The position numbers were made by a program, and so were the translations under genes. A stretch of 26,755 nt of DNA, from NCBI GenBank assembly GCA_036380925.1, contig DASVDW010000224.1, positions 1 to 26,755 of the forward strand, read 5' to 3'. The DNA is from JAICLV01 sp036380925. GTDB taxonomy: Bacteria; Actinomycetota; Actinomycetes; Acidothermales; Acidothermaceae. Below, piece after piece: positions 19,903 to 26,755 of this stretch. The stretch's first letter is position 1; each line of letters opens with the position of its first letter. The notes beneath the pieces are model-generated. The model saw only the letters and a list, made by a program, of their open reading frames with translations, was not told the DNA's origin and made no database searches.

Positions 19903-21120
19903 ATGAACACTGAGGAATCGCGCGTTCGCGCACGGCGCAGCGCGGGGCACGGCGACCCCGAAGGCGCGGACGGCGAGGCGGGCAGGCCGCCGGCTCGCAA
20001 GCGTCCGGCTCCCGCCGCGAACGGTCGGCGCGGCAAAGCGGCGCGCCGGGGCCCGGTGGTCGCGGTGACCGGCGCGGCGCATGGCGTGGGCGAGCAGCTG
20101 GTGCGCCACCTGGCGTCGTCCGAGGCGGTGAAGAAGGTCGTCGCGATCGACACGATTCGCGGCGACGCGCCGCAGGCGACCTGGCGGCTGGCCGACGTCC
20201 GCGACCCGATGGTCGCGGACCGGCTCGGCGGCGTCGACGTCGTCGTGCACCTCACGCCCGACATCGGCTCGGCGGGCGAGCGCGTCGACCGGCACTCGGC
20301 GAGCGTCCGCGCCACCGCGACGGTGTTGACCGCCGCGGCCGCCGCCGGGGTGAGGCATGTCGTGCTCGTGACCAGCGCGATGGTCTATGGCGCGCAGGCC
20401 GACAACGCGCTGCCGCTGCGCGAAGACGCGCCGCTGCTCGCCGCTCCCGACGGCGCGTTGCTCGGTGACCTGCTCGAAATGGAGCGGCTGGCCGCCCAGG
20501 CTCCCCGCACCCACCCCGGGCTGGCGGTCACCGTGGTGCGTCCGGCGGCGCTGGTCGGGCCCGGGGTCGACACCGTGCTGACCCGGCACTTCGAGGCGCC
20601 GCGGTTGCTCGCGCTCAAGGGCGCGCGGACGAGCTGGCAGTTTTGCCACGTCGACGACCTGGTCCGCGCCCTCGAGGTGGTGGTCATCCACGGCGCCGAA
20701 CCGGACGCGGGGGACCGGCATCGCGTGGTCGCGGTCGGAAGCGAGGGCTGGCTGGACCAGCTCGACGTCGAGCGGGTCACCGGCAAGCGGCACATCGAGC
20801 TGCCGGCGGCGGTCGCGTTCAGCACCGCGGAGCGGCTGCACCGGCTCGGCGCCACGCCGGCCTCCGCCGGCGATCTGCATTTCCTGGTGTATCCGTGGGT
20901 CGTGGAGACGAGTTGGCTGACGGCGCACGGCTGGACTCCGCTGCACACCAACGAGGACGCGTTGCGGGCCGCGCTCGCCGAGTCGTCAGGTCGGCTCGCG
21001 ATCGGCGGTCATCGACTCGGACGACGCGACGCGGCCGCGGGCGCGGCCGTCGGCGCCACCGTGGCGCTGGTCGGCACCGCCGCGTTGGTCCGGCGGGCGA
21101 GGAGGCGGCGGCGTGGGTGA
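19903..21120 (+). CDS. Atypical extended SDR (NAD-dependent epimerase-like), C-terminal membrane anchor
   Basis: The protein has about 405 residues. A low-complexity basic head precedes the Rossmann start VVAVTGAAHGVGEQL, then DVVVHLTPD and HVVLVTSAMVYG follow the extended SDR pattern, and VTVVRPAALVGPG matches the epimerase core. The usual YxxxK catalytic pair is missing: the aligned stretch reads LLGDLLEMERL. The C-terminus has one hydrophobic helix (AAVGATVALVGTAALV) followed by RRARRRRRG, a likely membrane anchor. ATG 19903 is chosen for GGGGGG upstream and to leave room for divergent promoters; ATG 19825 would add 26 residues. It is probably a non-catalytic or altered NAD(P)-binding protein. 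The stop lies in a 16-bp tandem repeat next to moaE. Confidence 0.82.
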   Translation: MNTEESRVRARRSAGHGDPEGADGEAGRPPARKRPAPAANGRRGKAARRGPVVAVTGAAHGVGEQLVRHLASSEAVKKVVAIDTIRGDAPQATWRLADVRDPMVADRLGGVDVVVHLTPDIGSAGERVDRHSASVRATATVLTAAAAAGVRHVVLVTSAMVYGAQADNALPLREDAPLLAAPDGALLGDLLEMERLAAQAPRTHPGLAVTVVRPAALVGPGVDTVLTRHFEAPRLLALKGARTSWQFCHVDDLVRALEVVVIHGAEPDAGDRHRVVAVGSEGWLDQLDVERVTGKRHIELPAAVAFSTAERLHRLGATPASAGDLHFLVYPWVVETSWLTAHGWTPLHTNEDALRAALAESSGRLAIGGHRLGRRDAAAGAAVGATVALVGTAALVRRARRRRRG

Positions 21121-21142
21121 GGTGCGGCGTGGGTGAGGTGCG
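21111..21142. repeat. 16-bp tandem duplication at the SDR/moaE junction
   Basis: GCGTGGGTGAGGTGCG occurs twice, at 21111-21126 and 21127-21142. The first copy contains the SDR stop (TGA 21118-21120) and the second contains the likely moaE GTG start (21129), so the duplication created or separated the junction. Confidence 0.9.
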
Positions 21143-21554
21143 GCTGGTCGACGTGCGCGACCGCGCGCTGTCGGTCGACGAGGTCCTTGGGGCGGTCGCC
21201 GACCCCGCGGCCGGCGGGATCGCGGTGTTCGTCGGAACCGTGCGCGACGAGGACGGCGGACGCCCGGTCAAGTCATTGGAGTACGAGGCGCATCCGGACG
21301 TCGTCGCGGTGATGCGCGACCTCGCGAGCGCGATCGCGGCGCGGCCCGAGGTGATCGCGGTCGCGGCGGTGCACCGGGTCGGTCAGCTGGCGATCGGCGA
21401 TCTCGCGGTGGTGGTGGCGGCGGCGTGCGGGCATCGGCACGACGCGTTTCGCGCAGGCCAGCAGCTCATCGACGACGTCAAGGAGAAGGCGCCGATTTGG
21501 AAGCGGCAGCTGTTTTGCGACGGCGGTGTCGAGTGGGTGGGCGCCGAGGGTTGA
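21129..21554 (+). CDS. moaE: Molybdopterin synthase catalytic subunit MoaE
   Basis: The 141-residue protein has the MoaE fold markers: GIAVFVGTVRDEDGG, KSLEYEAHPD, HRVGQLAIGDLAVVVAAACG and the catalytic-lysine segment KEKAPIWKRQ. With MoaD, MoaE inserts two sulfurs into precursor Z to make molybdopterin. No moaD or other Mo-cofactor gene is in the window, so its partner is encoded elsewhere. The start is uncertain: GTG at 21129 gives MGEVRLVDV, and GTG at 21117, in the first repeat copy, would overlap the SDR stop. No strong Shine-Dalgarno is seen at either, which suggests coupling to the SDR gene. Confidence 0.92.
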   Translation: MGEVRLVDVRDRALSVDEVLGAVADPAAGGIAVFVGTVRDEDGGRPVKSLEYEAHPDVVAVMRDLASAIAARPEVIAVAAVHRVGQLAIGDLAVVVAAACGHRHDAFRAGQQLIDDVKEKAPIWKRQLFCDGGVEWVGAEG

Positions 21555-21614
21555 GCCTGCCGTTACTCTGAAAGAAGCTGGTGTTCCAACCGTTGAAGGA
21601 AAGCGCACGCCCCG

Positions 21615-21794
21615 ATGACTGTCTTGCTGTGGCTGGCGATCCCGCTGGTCGCGTTGATCGTGGGGATCGTGTGGGCGTACTTCGCCAGCCGGCCCGCGCG
21701 GCCGGCGCAGATGCAAGAGTCGATGGAGTCGTTCAGCCGATTCCGTCGCGCCCTGGAGCAGCACGTGGAGCGGTCGGCGGCCCGATCGAAATAG
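21615..21794 (+). CDS. Small single-pass membrane protein (59 aa)
   Basis: An ATG at 21615 opens a 59-residue frame ending TAG at 21792-21794. Residues ~3-25 are a hydrophobic helix (LLWLAIPLVALIVGIVWAYF), followed by an Arg/Gln/Glu-rich cytoplasmic tail (SFSRFRRALEQHVERSA) likely to form an amphipathic helix. No family is recognised, but the strong GC bias at third positions and clean TM topology support a real gene. AAGGAAAG lies rather far upstream. The stop is embedded in an inverted repeat (ATCGAA-ATAG-TTCGAT, 21785-21800), and a second small hairpin (AACCGA/TCGGTT) follows at 21834-21852. Confidence 0.75.
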   Translation: MTVLLWLAIPLVALIVGIVWAYFASRPARPAQMQESMESFSRFRRALEQHVERSAARSK

Positions 21795-21864
21795 TTCGAT
21801 TGGCTCAAGCACGCGTGGTCCAGTTGCCGATCTAACCGAAGTCACGTCGGTTTCGAGTGAGGCA

Positions 21865-22437
21865 GTGAGGCCAGTGGAGCACGTCGTCTTTTTCCCCGCA
21901 CCGGACGGCACGCCGGCGTTTCGGCGCTTTGCCGGTCTGGAAGACGCGGTGCGTTTCGTCGAGCACTTGCGCAACGTTGAGAACGTGAGCAGCGCCTCCG
22001 TGTACTCGCTCACCGAGGTGCCGTTGTCGTTCAAGGCGTGGTACCGGGTCGAGCTGCCCGGTGAGCCGGCCGAGCCCAGCGCGCTGGCGGAGGCCGCGCC
22101 GGCGGTCGCCCCGGCGCCTGCCGCAGCCGTCTCGGTGGAGGCTCCCGCGGCGGCGGGGCCGGCCACCATCGCCGAGGCGATTGAGAGCTACTCCCTGGCC
22201 GAGGCGGCGAGTGCGACGTCGGCCGAGGCGCCCGAGCAAGGCTCGGCGACCGGCATCGTCGTCCCCGACCAACCGTTCGTGGCGGTCGACCAGTTCACCA
22301 TGCCGGCGCCTAGCGTGCTGCCGGCGTCCGACCAGCCCGGGCCGGCGCCCGCGTCCGCGCCCGACAGCGACGCCCAGGTGTTCGAGCCGGTCTTCGGCGC
22401 CAAGCGGGAGCGTGGCATCGGGTTCTTCGCCCGCTAG
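21865..22437 (+). CDS. Hypothetical protein with N-terminal conserved-looking domain and Ala/Pro-rich tail
   Basis: The 190-residue protein has a compact-looking alpha/beta region over residues ~1-65 (VEHVVFFPAPDGTPAFRRF, AVRFVEHLRN, VSSASVYSLTEVPLSFKAW). The rest is low-complexity Ala, Pro and Glu, ending KRERGIGFFAR. I recognise no family with confidence. The start is GTG 21865 or GTG 21874; the TGAGG elements nearby do not decide. It lies 13 bp upstream of the PDZ protease gene, so co-transcription is likely. The disordered tail suggests a linker or scaffold role; no signal peptide or membrane helix is seen. Confidence 0.7.
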   Translation: MRPVEHVVFFPAPDGTPAFRRFAGLEDAVRFVEHLRNVENVSSASVYSLTEVPLSFKAWYRVELPGEPAEPSALAEAAPAVAPAPAAAVSVEAPAAAGPATIAEAIESYSLAEAASATSAEAPEQGSATGIVVPDQPFVAVDQFTMPAPSVLPASDQPGPAPASAPDSDAQVFEPVFGAKRERGIGFFAR

Positions 22438-22450
22438 TAGTCTTGGCCGC

Positions 22451-23500
22451 ATGCGACGCCACGCCACGACCCTTGTGGCGTCGGCCGTCGTGGCGGTCGG
22501 GTTGTTCTTCGCCGGCATGTCGTTGCCCGTGCCGTACGTGCAGCTCACGCCCGGACCGGTGACCGACACGCTGGGCACGCTCAAGGGCGAGCCGCTCATC
22601 GACATCAAGGGCCACCAGACCGCGCAATCCAAAGGCAAGATCTACCTCGTGACGGTCTTGCAGTACGGCGGCCCGGGCGAAGACCTGCCGGCGTTCAAGG
22701 TCCTGAGCAGCTGGTGGGACAACCACGACGCGATCGTCCCGCGGCGCGTGCTGTACCCCCCGGCGGTGACGGCGGAAGAGGTCCAGCAGCAAGACGCCGC
22801 CGACATGGACATGTCGCAAGAGGACGCCAAGGTCGCCGCCCTTCGCTACCTGGGCTACGACCTGCAGCCCGGGGTGGACGTCGCCGACATCAGCGACACG
22901 TCGACGGCGAAGGGCAAGCTGCAGGAGCACGACATCATCGTGGGCGTCGATGACGCGAAGGTCGCCAACTCCGACGCGCTGCTCGCGATCACCAAGCAGC
23001 ACAAGGTCGGAGACTCGATCACGCTGCACGTCAACCGCAACGGGCAGGTGCTCGACGTGCCGGTCACGCTGCAACCGCCGCGGGCGGGCGGTTCGGCGCC
23101 GAGCATCGGCATCTCGGTCGTCGACGGCTACACCAAACCCTTCGAGATCGACATCCGGTTGAACGACGTCGGCGGCCCAAGCGCCGGTCTGGCGTTCACC
23201 CTCGGCATCATCGACAAGCTGACCGACGGCAATCTCACCGGCGGGCTGCCGATCGCGAGCACGGGCACCATCGACACCGACGGCAAGGTCGGCGCGATCG
23301 GTGGCGTGCAGCAAAAGGAAGCCGCGGTCAAGGACGCCGGCGCGGTCGCTTTTCTGGTGCCGGACGGCAACTGCGCGGAGGCGCTCAAGGAAAAGCCGAA
23401 GGGGCTCAAGCTGGTCAAGGTCTCGACGCTCGCGGGGGCGGTCGACGCGATCAAGACGCTGCGATCGGGCGGAACGCCCCCGCTGTGCGCGGCCGGCTGA
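22451..23500 (+). CDS. PDZ-domain Lon-type (S16) membrane protease, YlbL/Rv3194c-like
   Basis: The 349-residue protein has an N-terminal membrane anchor (~6-26, TTLVASAVVAVGLFFAGM) and a conserved YVQLTPGPVTDTLG. A PDZ domain spans about residues 125-205 (GVDVADISDTSTAKGKL, HDIIVGVDDAKV), and a C-terminal Lon-like domain follows. Ser244 in GGPSAGLAF and Lys289 in VQQKEAAV form the Ser-Lys dyad at the expected 45-residue spacing. No AAA+ ATPase domain is present. The B. subtilis relative YlbL takes part in removing a cell-division inhibitor after DNA damage; substrates here are unknown. The catalytic domain should be extracytoplasmic. The ATG at 22451 lacks a clear Shine-Dalgarno. Confidence 0.92.
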   Translation: MRRHATTLVASAVVAVGLFFAGMSLPVPYVQLTPGPVTDTLGTLKGEPLIDIKGHQTAQSKGKIYLVTVLQYGGPGEDLPAFKVLSSWWDNHDAIVPRRVLYPPAVTAEEVQQQDAADMDMSQEDAKVAALRYLGYDLQPGVDVADISDTSTAKGKLQEHDIIVGVDDAKVANSDALLAITKQHKVGDSITLHVNRNGQVLDVPVTLQPPRAGGSAPSIGISVVDGYTKPFEIDIRLNDVGGPSAGLAFTLGIIDKLTDGNLTGGLPIASTGTIDTDGKVGAIGGVQQKEAAVKDAGAVAFLVPDGNCAEALKEKPKGLKLVKVSTLAGAVDAIKTLRSGGTPPLCAAG

Positions 23501-23506
23501 CGGCGT

Positions 23507-24061
23507 TTAGTCGAGCAGCGTCGCCGCGAGGGCGTCTGCCATGCGCGGCGCCAGGTCGTCGCCGCTGACCACGTCGTCCGGCTCGTCGGCGCTGGACGCC
23601 CGCACCCGCAGCATCGACGCGCGTGCGCCGTCGCGCAGCACGCCGACCAGCATGCGCACCTCGCGTCGCTTGGGGTGCGCGGCCGCCCAGGCGATCGGGT
23701 CGGCGTCGGCGCCCGCGGGGATGTCGGCTTCGGCGGACGGCGGCAACGCGAGCACCTCGTGGGCCAGCGCGCAACCGAGCACCTCGGCGGGCCAGCCGAT
23801 ACCGGAAAGCCACTCGTCGAGCGGCTGTCCCGACTGCGGAGTCTCCTGCTCGACCGGGGTGAGTTGGTCGCCGTCGGCGATGTCCGCGGGGCTCGGCAGC
23901 CCCAGGGTCTCGGCCAGCGCGGGCTCCTCGCGCACCAGTTCGACGGTTCTCACGAGCGCGTAGAGCCGCGGCGGTTGATCCCATCCGCCCGCCTCGAGAT
24001 GGCGGTCGATCTCTTCAAGCGCGGCGGCGAGCGCGGGGTTGGTTGTCATCGCAGCTGTCAT
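23507..24061 (-). CDS. PPA1309-family hypothetical protein
   Basis: Starting at the ATG at 24061 (or 24049, four codons later), the product is about 184 residues. The segment NPALAAALEEIDRHLEAGGWD, then PRLYALVRTVEL and the LSGIGWPAEVLGCALAHEV region are typical of the actinobacterium-specific PPA1309 family. The second half contains AAHPKRREVRMLVGVLRDG and an acidic stretch. No enzymatic motif is visible and the role is unknown. It is convergent with the PDZ protease gene (6 bp apart) and divergent from the UPF0182 gene; the start was set to leave a 62-bp promoter region between them. The longer frame to 24154 would overlap the UPF0182 start. Confidence 0.85.
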   Translation of the reverse strand: MTAAMTTNPALAAALEEIDRHLEAGGWDQPPRLYALVRTVELVREEPALAETLGLPSPADIADGDQLTPVEQETPQSGQPLDEWLSGIGWPAEVLGCALAHEVLALPPSAEADIPAGADADPIAWAAAHPKRREVRMLVGVLRDGARASMLRVRASSADEPDDVVSGDDLAPRMADALAATLLD

Positions 24062-24123
24062 CTTGCCCGACGCGGCGGCGGCGGATTCGGTAGGTTGAGC
24101 GGAGCCGAACCCGCGAGGTGTGT

Positions 24124-26755
24124 GTGACGTTCCACGAGCCGCCCGACCCATCACGCGGGCGACCGTACGGACCAGGAGCGGGCCGGCCGGTTCCGCGCCC
24201 GCAGTTTCCCCGCTGGGGCAAGCCGGTTCTGATCGCGATCGCGGCCCTTGTCGTTCTCGCCGTCGTCGTCGGCGTCTTTGTGGCGCTCGACACAGAGCGG
24301 CTCTGGTTCGACTCGGTGGGCTACGGGTCGGTGTTCACGACCCAGCTATGGGCGCGGGTCGCGATGTTCTTCGGCTTCGGCGGATTCATGGCGCTGACGC
24401 TGCTGGGCAACTTGTGGCTGGCCTACCGATTGCGTCCGACGTACCGCGCGTCGTCGCGCGAGCAGTTGGCCTTGCAGCGGTACCGCGATGTGTTCGAGCC
24501 GCGCCGGTGGTGGTTGTTCGGCGCCCTGGCGGTGTTCTTCGGCCTGATCTTCGGCGTGGCGGCGTCCGGCAAATGGCAGACCTGGATGATGTGGGCCAAC
24601 GCCACCTCGTTCGGGCACAAGGATCCGCAGTTCCACCGCGACGTCAGCTATTACGCGTTCGTCTATCCGTTCCAGCGGTTCATCCTGGGTTACCTGATGG
24701 CGCTCGTCGTCGTCACGACGTTGGCGACTGTCTTGGCGCATTACCTGTTCGGGGGTGTCGCGCTGCGGACCCCGGGGGAGCGGTTGACCCGCGGAGCGCG
24801 CGCACACATCGCGTCGTTGCTGTTTGTCTTCGTGCTGTGCAAGGCGATCGCCTACTACCTCGACCGTTTCGGCCTGGCGTTCTCGTCGCGGGGGGTGGTG
24901 ACCGGGCCGTCGTACACCGACGTGCACGCCGTGTTGCCCGCCAAGTCGATTCTCGCGGTGATCGCGCTGTTTTGCGCCGCGCTCTTCCTGGCCACCATCT
25001 TCCGCCGCGGCTGGTTGCTGCCCGCGGCGTCCTTCGGCCTGTTGGTGCTGTCGGCGGTCATCATCGGCGGGATCTACCCGCTGATCGTGCAGAACTTCCA
25101 GGTGAAACCGAGCGAGGCCGACAAAGAGGCCCCGTACATTCAGCGCAACATCGACCAGACGCGCTTCGCGTACGGCTTGAGCAACGTGCAGGTGAAGCCG
25201 TACGACGCGACGACGAGCGCCAGCGCCGACGAACTCGACGACAGCACGGCCACCGGCGCGGGTGTGCGGCTGCTCGACAACTCCGTGCTGCCGCCGACGT
25301 ACAACCAGCTGCAGCAGTTCCGGAACTTCTACAGCATCGACAAGCTCGACGTCGACCGCTACGTCATCAACGGCCAGGAGCAGGACGCCGTCGTCGCCAC
25401 TCGCGAGCTGAACCTCAGCGGCGTGCCCGCGACGCAGAAAACCTGGATCAACGAGCACCTGGTTTACACCCACGGCTATGGGTTTGTGGCCGCTCCGGGC
25501 AACGGCGTCGACAGCGACGGCCGGCCGTCCTTCGTCGAACACGACATCCCCGTGCAGGGCATCTTGGGCGAGTTCGAGCCGCGGGTGTACTTCGGCGAGG
25601 GTGAGACGTCGTACTCCGTCGTCGGCGCGGCTCCTGGCGCGACGCCACGCGAGTACGACTACCCGGTCAACGGCGGTAACGGGCAGCAGTACAACACCTA
25701 CGATGGCGGCGGCGGTGTCGCGATGGGCTCCGCGTTTCGCCGGCTGGAGTACGCGCTGCGCTTCGGTGACAAGAACCTGCTGCTGTCCGACGGCATCAAC
25801 TCACATTCGCGGATCTTGTACGACCGCGACCCGCGGCAGCGCGTCGCGAAGGTGGCTCCGTATCTGACCCTTGACGGCGACCCGTACTCGGCGGTCGTCG
25901 ACGGCCGGTTGGTCTGGATCGTCGACGGCTACACGACGAGCGACGGTTTTCCATACTCGCAAAGGGAAAACCTGAACTCGATCACGCAGGACACCAACAC
26001 CCAAAAGCAGACCACGCGTGAGCAGGCGAGCGAGCAAATCAACTACGTGCGCAACTCGGTGAAGGCGACGGTCGACGCCTACACCGGCGCCGTGACGCTG
26101 TACGCGTGGGACGAGAACGACCCGGTGTTGCGCACCTGGATGAAGGTCTTCCCAGGCACGGTGCAGCCGAAGTCGGCGATGAGCGAGGGATTGCTGGCGC
26201 ACGTGCGCTACCCGGAGGACATGTTCAAGGTGCAGCGCAAGCTGCTGGCGAGCTACCACGTCACCGACCCGCATGCGTTCTACGGGCAGCAGGATTTCTG
26301 GCTGGTTCCCGCCGACCCGACCCAAGGCGACCCGCAGCCCGACCAGCCGCCGTACTACCTGACGCTGAAGATGCCCGACCAGGACAAGGCGACGTTCTCG
26401 CTGACGACGACGTTCGTGCCTCGGCAGCGGCCGAACCTGTCGGCGTTCATGGCGGTGAACAGCGACCCCGGGCCCGACTACGGCACGATCCGGGTGCTGG
26501 AGCTGCCGAGAAGCTCCACCGTCGCGGGGCCGGGGCAGGTGCAAAACCAGTTCGAGGCCGATCCCGCGGTGCAGACGCAGTTGAACATCTTGCGGGTGCA
26601 GGGCGGCGCGGCCGGCGTGGTGTACGGCAACCTGCTCACGCTGCCCGTGGCCGGCGGCTTGTTGTACGTCGAGCCGGTGTATGTGAAGGCGTCCGGCGGC
26701 GAGGGGTCGTACCCGTTGCAGCAGAAGGTGCTGGTCTCCTTCGGCGACCGGATCG
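24124..26755 (+). CDS. UPF0182 family membrane protein, 5' part (runs off window)
   Basis: A GTG at 24124 opens a frame with no stop for the remaining 877 codons. It begins with a Pro/Arg-rich cytoplasmic head, then a first hydrophobic helix (PVLIAIAALVVLAVVVGVF). The family block ERLWFDSVGYGSVFTTQLW follows, with several more helices in the first ~330 residues (about seven in total). The rest is a large, probably extracytoplasmic domain with PYIQRNIDQTRFAYGL, a family signature, and FGEGETSYSVV. The frame is still in conserved sequence (KVLVSFGDRI) at the edge, so roughly 100 or more residues are missing. Function is unknown across the family. It corresponds to Rv3193c by synteny. Confidence 0.93.
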   Translation, partial: MTFHEPPDPSRGRPYGPGAGRPVPRPQFPRWGKPVLIAIAALVVLAVVVGVFVALDTERLWFDSVGYGSVFTTQLWARVAMFFGFGGFMALTLLGNLWLAYRLRPTYRASSREQLALQRYRDVFEPRRWWLFGALAVFFGLIFGVAASGKWQTWMMWANATSFGHKDPQFHRDVSYYAFVYPFQRFILGYLMALVVVTTLATVLAHYLFGGVALRTPGERLTRGARAHIASLLFVFVLCKAIAYYLDRFGLAFSSRGVVTGPSYTDVHAVLPAKSILAVIALFCAALFLATIFRRGWLLPAASFGLLVLSAVIIGGIYPLIVQNFQVKPSEADKEAPYIQRNIDQTRFAYGLSNVQVKPYDATTSASADELDDSTATGAGVRLLDNSVLPPTYNQLQQFRNFYSIDKLDVDRYVINGQEQDAVVATRELNLSGVPATQKTWINEHLVYTHGYGFVAAPGNGVDSDGRPSFVEHDIPVQGILGEFEPRVYFGEGETSYSVVGAAPGATPREYDYPVNGGNGQQYNTYDGGGGVAMGSAFRRLEYALRFGDKNLLLSDGINSHSRILYDRDPRQRVAKVAPYLTLDGDPYSAVVDGRLVWIVDGYTTSDGFPYSQRENLNSITQDTNTQKQTTREQASEQINYVRNSVKATVDAYTGAVTLYAWDENDPVLRTWMKVFPGTVQPKSAMSEGLLAHVRYPEDMFKVQRKLLASYHVTDPHAFYGQQDFWLVPADPTQGDPQPDQPPYYLTLKMPDQDKATFSLTTTFVPRQRPNLSAFMAVNSDPGPDYGTIRVLELPRSSTVAGPGQVQNQFEADPAVQTQLNILRVQGGAAGVVYGNLLTLPVAGGLLYVEPVYVKASGGEGSYPLQQKVLVSFGDRI

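Noticed and set aside
24120..25604. Plus-strand open frame of about 494 codons inside the UPF0182 gene
   Set aside because: It is a frame-shifted shadow. The frame starting at 24124 encodes clear UPF0182 sequence and stays open to the window edge.
1..26755. CRISPR arrays, tRNA, rRNA and insertion sequences
   Set aside because: I saw no spaced direct-repeat arrays, cloverleaf-like sequences with conserved T-loop motifs, rRNA segments, or transposase genes in this window.

Overview
This is a high-GC actinobacterial chromosome segment. The evidence is its strong G/C codon bias and a set of lineage markers: a mycoredoxin, WhiB7, UvrD2 with a tetracysteine motif and HRDC domain, a PPA1309-family protein, a DUF2342 protein and a UPF0182 membrane protein. 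The block nudC - mrx1 - uvrD2 - whiB7 ... ABC1 kinase - ThiF-like - DUF2342 - PDZ protease - UPF0182 follows, in order and mostly in orientation, what I remember of the Mycobacterium tuberculosis Rv3199c-Rv3193c neighbourhood. The genus cannot be fixed from sequence alone. The extra genes and the kinase with cell-wall-binding repeats argue against Mycobacterium itself.

Layout. 1-213: 3' end of an HNH nuclease. 254-1942: a DJ-1/PfpI protein facing a VOC/ArsR/AHSA1 operon, whose operator sits inside its own promoter spacer. 2014-3630: a LigD-type phosphoesterase-polymerase with no ligase domain. 3623-6469: a small membrane protein, an M20 peptidase and NudC, the last two translationally coupled. 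6499-8945: mycoredoxin and UvrD2.

8944-9992 is the whiB7 control region and gene. It has a WhiB7-type promoter (AT-rich element just upstream of the -35), a 111-codon leader ORF with a perfect Shine-Dalgarno, an intrinsic-terminator attenuator, a candidate antiterminator pairing, 13-bp tandem repeats, and then whiB7. 10182-10352 is a small basic ORF followed by a terminator.

10502-14289 is a three-gene unit placed between whiB7 and the ABC1 kinase: an HGSNAT-like membrane acyltransferase, an FHA-HTH protein, and a Ser/Thr kinase with one membrane span and three extracytoplasmic cell-wall-binding (CWB2) repeats. It looks like a cell-envelope sensing kinase with a phospho-dependent transcription factor. 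The plan is comparable to PknH/EmbR but with a different sensor and the regulator's domains reversed. It is the best candidate here for an undescribed system.

14295-17101 (minus strand): ABC1/UbiB-like kinase, a ThiF/E1-like protein with no YcaO partner, and a 52-residue zinc-ribbon protein with a strong terminator. 17102-17829 has no convincing gene but holds a cluster of DnaA-box-like sequences. 17830-26755: YgjP-like metallopeptidase, DUF2342 protein, atypical SDR, MoaE, a small membrane protein, an unknown Ala/Pro-rich protein, a PDZ/Lon-type protease, a PPA1309 protein, and the first 877 codons of a UPF0182 protein. Short tandem duplications overlap stop codons at three gene junctions (6464, 18420, 21111).
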